Shown here: piece after piece, positions 6,065-7,752 of the stretch
How the letters are laid out: every line of letters starts with the position of its first letter
How positions within the stretch are numbered: the first letter of the stretch is position 1
NCBI GenBank assembly: GCA_946620035.1
Contig: CAMOMX010000096.1
Coordinates: forward strand, 1-7,752
Direction: 5' to 3'
Source of the DNA: CAG-791 sp003447895
GTDB lineage: Bacteria; Bacillota; Clostridia; Lachnospirales; Lachnospiraceae
DNA: 7,752 bases
Program-made: the position numbers and the translations under genes
Notes under the pieces: model-generated
Databases searched by the model: none
Seen by the model: the letters and a program-made list of their open reading frames with translations, nothing else
Told to the model about the DNA's origin: nothing

Positions 6065-6961
6065 AAAAAACTTACTACAGTCTTATTGACAATACTTACA
6101 CTGCTGATCCTGACAGGATGCAACAATGATAAAAAGGATGTCACGGCAGCAGCGGAAGGATTTCTGACCGCATTAGTCAACAATGACAGAGAAGCAGCTT
6201 CGCAGTATGCGACAGAGGAGTTCATGAAGGGCGATGTCATGAAGATGATTGACCCGCAGTATCTTTCCGATTCATTTTATGAAGCGATGGGCGTCTCCAA
6301 AGACGAGATCGATGAGGAGGCGCAGAAAGCGGTCGACGAATATGTCAACCAGATCGTTGAGAAGGCCTATAAGGACTACGAGATCCAGGACGTGAAAGTG
6401 CAGGACGAAAAAGCCGCTGTTACGGTCAGGATCACACTGGGCTATGATCCCGAGGCGTCCAATATGATCTCCGAGGACACGAAGGAGCTGATCAGCGCCT
6501 ACCAGACGGAGCACTATGATGAGCTCATCTCCCTCTACAAGGATGAGGGGGAAAAGGCGATGTACAGAAAGCTCTACAGCGACCTGATCCCCATTGTGGT
6601 GGGCAAGATGAAAGAACAGCTCGAGAGCGGCGAGAGCGCGGAAGAAAAAACCATTCTCTCTCTTGAAAAGATCGATAAGACCTGGCTCGTCACAGACCTC
6701 GAAGAAAACCGCGCCGGCGCAAACGCCGCCGGAACGATGGAGGAAGCGGCGGCCGCGGCGACCACGTCTTCCGAAACCGCCGCAGAGGGAGTAAGTTCCG
6801 AGTACGCGGAAGCGGGAGCAACTTCGGAGTACGCGTCCGAGTACGCGACCGAGGCGCCTGCGGAGGCGGAAGAGCCCGGAGAAGGAGATACCGCCGGTGA
6901 GTACAGCTCTTCGGAGGATTCTTCCGAGGCGGACACACAAGACGGCGGGGAGAACAGCTGA
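6062..6961 (+). CDS. Secreted lipoprotein with acidic Ser/Glu/Tyr/Ala-rich tail
   Basis: A 299-residue lipoprotein starting at GTG 6062. The signal peptide is MKKLTTVLLTILTLLILTGC, with lipobox L17-T-G-C20; Cys20 should be lipidated and the protein held on the outer face of the membrane. Residues 24-215 form an alpha/beta domain (AAEGFLTALVNNDREAASQY, then helices, then VKVQDEKAAVTVRITLGY and a final strand KTWLVTDLEE). This resembles small-lipoprotein domains of the NTF2/DUF4878-DUF5105 kind, but I cannot assign a family firmly. Residues 216-299 are a disordered acidic tail with three SEYA units (246-249, 255-258, 259-262) and DNA-level GAGTACGCG repeats. ATG 6050 would add MEGR but has no binding site. 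The stop overlaps no gene, and scpA follows after 2 nt, so the two are co-transcribed. Ligand unknown. Confidence 0.87.
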   Translation: MKKLTTVLLTILTLLILTGCNNDKKDVTAAAEGFLTALVNNDREAASQYATEEFMKGDVMKMIDPQYLSDSFYEAMGVSKDEIDEEAQKAVDEYVNQIVEKAYKDYEIQDVKVQDEKAAVTVRITLGYDPEASNMISEDTKELISAYQTEHYDELISLYKDEGEKAMYRKLYSDLIPIVVGKMKEQLESGESAEEKTILSLEKIDKTWLVTDLEENRAGANAAGTMEEAAAAATTSSETAAEGVSSEYAEAGATSEYASEYATEAPAEAEEPGEGDTAGEYSSSEDSSEADTQDGGENS

Positions 6962-6963
6962 AC

Positions 6964-7752
6964 ATGCCGATCCCGATTAAACTACAGGTGTTTGAAGGTC
7001 CTATGGACCTTCTTATGCATCTGATCGAAAAGAATAAGATAGATATCTATGACATTCCGATCGTGACGATCACGGACCAGTACCTGGAATATGTCCGCCG
7101 GATGGAACATGACGACATGAACGTGACCAGTGAGTTCCTGGTCATGGCCGCGACGCTCCTCGACATCAAGAGCCGGATGCTCCTTCCCCGGGAGGAGAAC
7201 GAAGACGGAGAGGAAGAGGACCCCAGGGATGAACTGGTGAAGAGGCTTCTTGAGTACAAGCTCTACAAGTGTATGTCGGAGGAACTCAAGGAGAAGAGAA
7301 GGCACGCCGGCTTCAGCTATTTTCGCCCGCAGGACCTCCCCGAGGAAGTCAAAAGCTATATGCCGCCTGTCAACTACGAGGAACTGATCGGAGACAGGAC
7401 GCTGGAGAGCCTTCGGAATGTATTTTCGGACGTCCTTAAGCGAAAGAAAAACAGAGTGGACCCCGTCCGCAGCGGCTTTGGCAAAATCCAAAGGGAAGAG
7501 ATCAGCGTTGCCGACAAGGAACTCTATATCAGAGCTTACCTGGCCAATCATCCCCACGCGGACTTCAGGGAGATGCTGGAAATTCAGGACAGCAAGGAAG
7601 AGATCATTGTGACCTTCCTGGTCATTTTGGAGCTCATGAAGCACCAGAAGATCCGGATCACGCAGGACGAGCCCTTCGGAAAGATCACGATCGATCTGAT
7701 CGATCCCCATGAGCAGGCGGCGGAGCCGCTTGCGGAACCGGAGGAAGAGCCG
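6964..7752 (+). CDS. scpA: Segregation and condensation protein A (3' end outside window)
   Basis: ScpA is the kleisin that bridges the heads of SMC, working with ScpB in chromosome condensation and origin segregation. All 263 codons to the window edge are open; no stop is reached. The N-terminus matches the family signature: KLQVFEGPMDLLMHLIEKNKIDIYDIPI, then ITDQYLEY, then FLVMAATLLDIKSRMLLP (about 58-75). An acidic loop (EENEDGEEEDPRDEL) separates it from the central and C-terminal winged-helix part (REEISVADKELYIRAYL, then FLVILELMKHQKIRI). The usual length is about 240-270 residues, so the end must be close; the last residues are an acidic Ala/Glu/Pro tail beyond the usual fold. ATG 6964 has GGGGAG (6947-6952) 11 nt upstream, inside the lipoprotein gene, so initiation is probably coupled. 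scpB is expected next. Confidence 0.96.
   Translation, partial: MPIPIKLQVFEGPMDLLMHLIEKNKIDIYDIPIVTITDQYLEYVRRMEHDDMNVTSEFLVMAATLLDIKSRMLLPREENEDGEEEDPRDELVKRLLEYKLYKCMSEELKEKRRHAGFSYFRPQDLPEEVKSYMPPVNYEELIGDRTLESLRNVFSDVLKRKKNRVDPVRSGFGKIQREEISVADKELYIRAYLANHPHADFREMLEIQDSKEEIIVTFLVILELMKHQKIRITQDEPFGKITIDLIDPHEQAAEPLAEPEEEP

Larger units (their letters stand above)
5907..6069 (+). repeat. Structured MITE-like insertion flanked by duplicated RBS/start
   Basis: An exact 18-bp direct repeat, GGAGGGAAGAGTGAAAAA, lies at 5907-5924 and 6052-6069 (period 145 nt). Allowing one inserted T, the match extends left over GCA. Between the copies are four consecutive near-perfect hairpins: 5915-5927/5939-5951 (13 bp), 5953-5963/5973-5983 (11 bp), 5995-6005/6010-6021 (11 bp, one bulge) and 6024-6028/6033-6037 (5 bp, CCTG loop). 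Then comes the GC-rich 6038-6051. Such density of inverted repeats, no transposase and a bounding direct repeat fit a small non-autonomous or REP/ERIC-like element. The duplicated sequence is the lipoprotein gene's ribosome binding site plus GTG AAA AA start, so the insertion is exactly at a translation start. Direct repeats may be a target duplication or part of the element itself. Confidence 0.7.

Noticed and set aside
5907..6069. CRISPR array or tandem-repeat origin at the repeated sequence.
   Set aside because: Only two direct-repeat copies 145 nt apart, no regular spacers, no cas genes and no DnaA-box cluster seen.
5917..6129. Open frame of 70 codons from the first GTG copy (GGAGGG binding site) running through the repeat into the lipoprotein gene.
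   Set aside because: Its sequence is the translation of inverted repeats, its GTG is buried in a stem, and it ends out of frame inside the lipoprotein gene. It could act as a leader peptide but there is no sign of protein-level constraint.

Overview
The window most likely comes from a GC-rich member of the Firmicutes class Clostridia, and Lachnospiraceae is my best guess. The evidence is: strong GGAGG-type ribosome binding sites with frequent GTG/TTG starts, a lipoprotein with a lipobox, an scpA homologue, a CbbX/SpoVK-type AAA+ ATPase, and an extended -10 promoter (TGATAGAAT). All recognisable genes are on the + strand.

Layout: (1) 1-1133 is the 3' part of alaS (alanyl-tRNA synthetase: editing domain and C-terminal DHHA1 domain), closed by a clear intrinsic terminator at 1219-1264. 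(2) An extended -10 promoter at about 1307-1315 starts a new unit whose transcript should begin with a small hairpin. The unit carries a LOG-family nucleotide phosphoribohydrolase (1408-1947), an AAA+ ATPase starting at a TTG codon (1970-3415), a TPR protein ending in a SEC-C zinc motif (3490-4797), a 99-residue protein of unknown function (4875-5174) and a UlaG-like metallo-beta-lactamase-fold hydrolase (5175-5849). The first gap is 22 nt, the next two are 74 and 77 nt with hairpins, and the last pair abut with no gap. (3) A 212-nt spacer (5850-6061) contains the strangest sequence here: a roughly 145-bp block of four consecutive hairpins, bounded by two exact 18-bp copies of a ribosome binding site plus GTG start. 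It looks like a small non-autonomous repeat inserted exactly at a translation start. (4) The block leads into a secreted lipoprotein with an acidic Ser/Glu/Tyr/Ala tail (6062-6961), followed after 2 nt by scpA (6964 to beyond the window end), encoding the kleisin of the SMC-ScpAB chromosome condensation complex.

How they work together: alaS and scpA are housekeeping genes. The middle genes look like an operon of poorly characterised functions. The AAA+ ATPase next to a TPR/SEC-C protein suggests a protein-remodelling pair, but that is inference from domains and adjacency. The most interesting signals are the start-codon-duplicating repeat upstream of the lipoprotein, and the AAA+/TPR-SEC-C pair.
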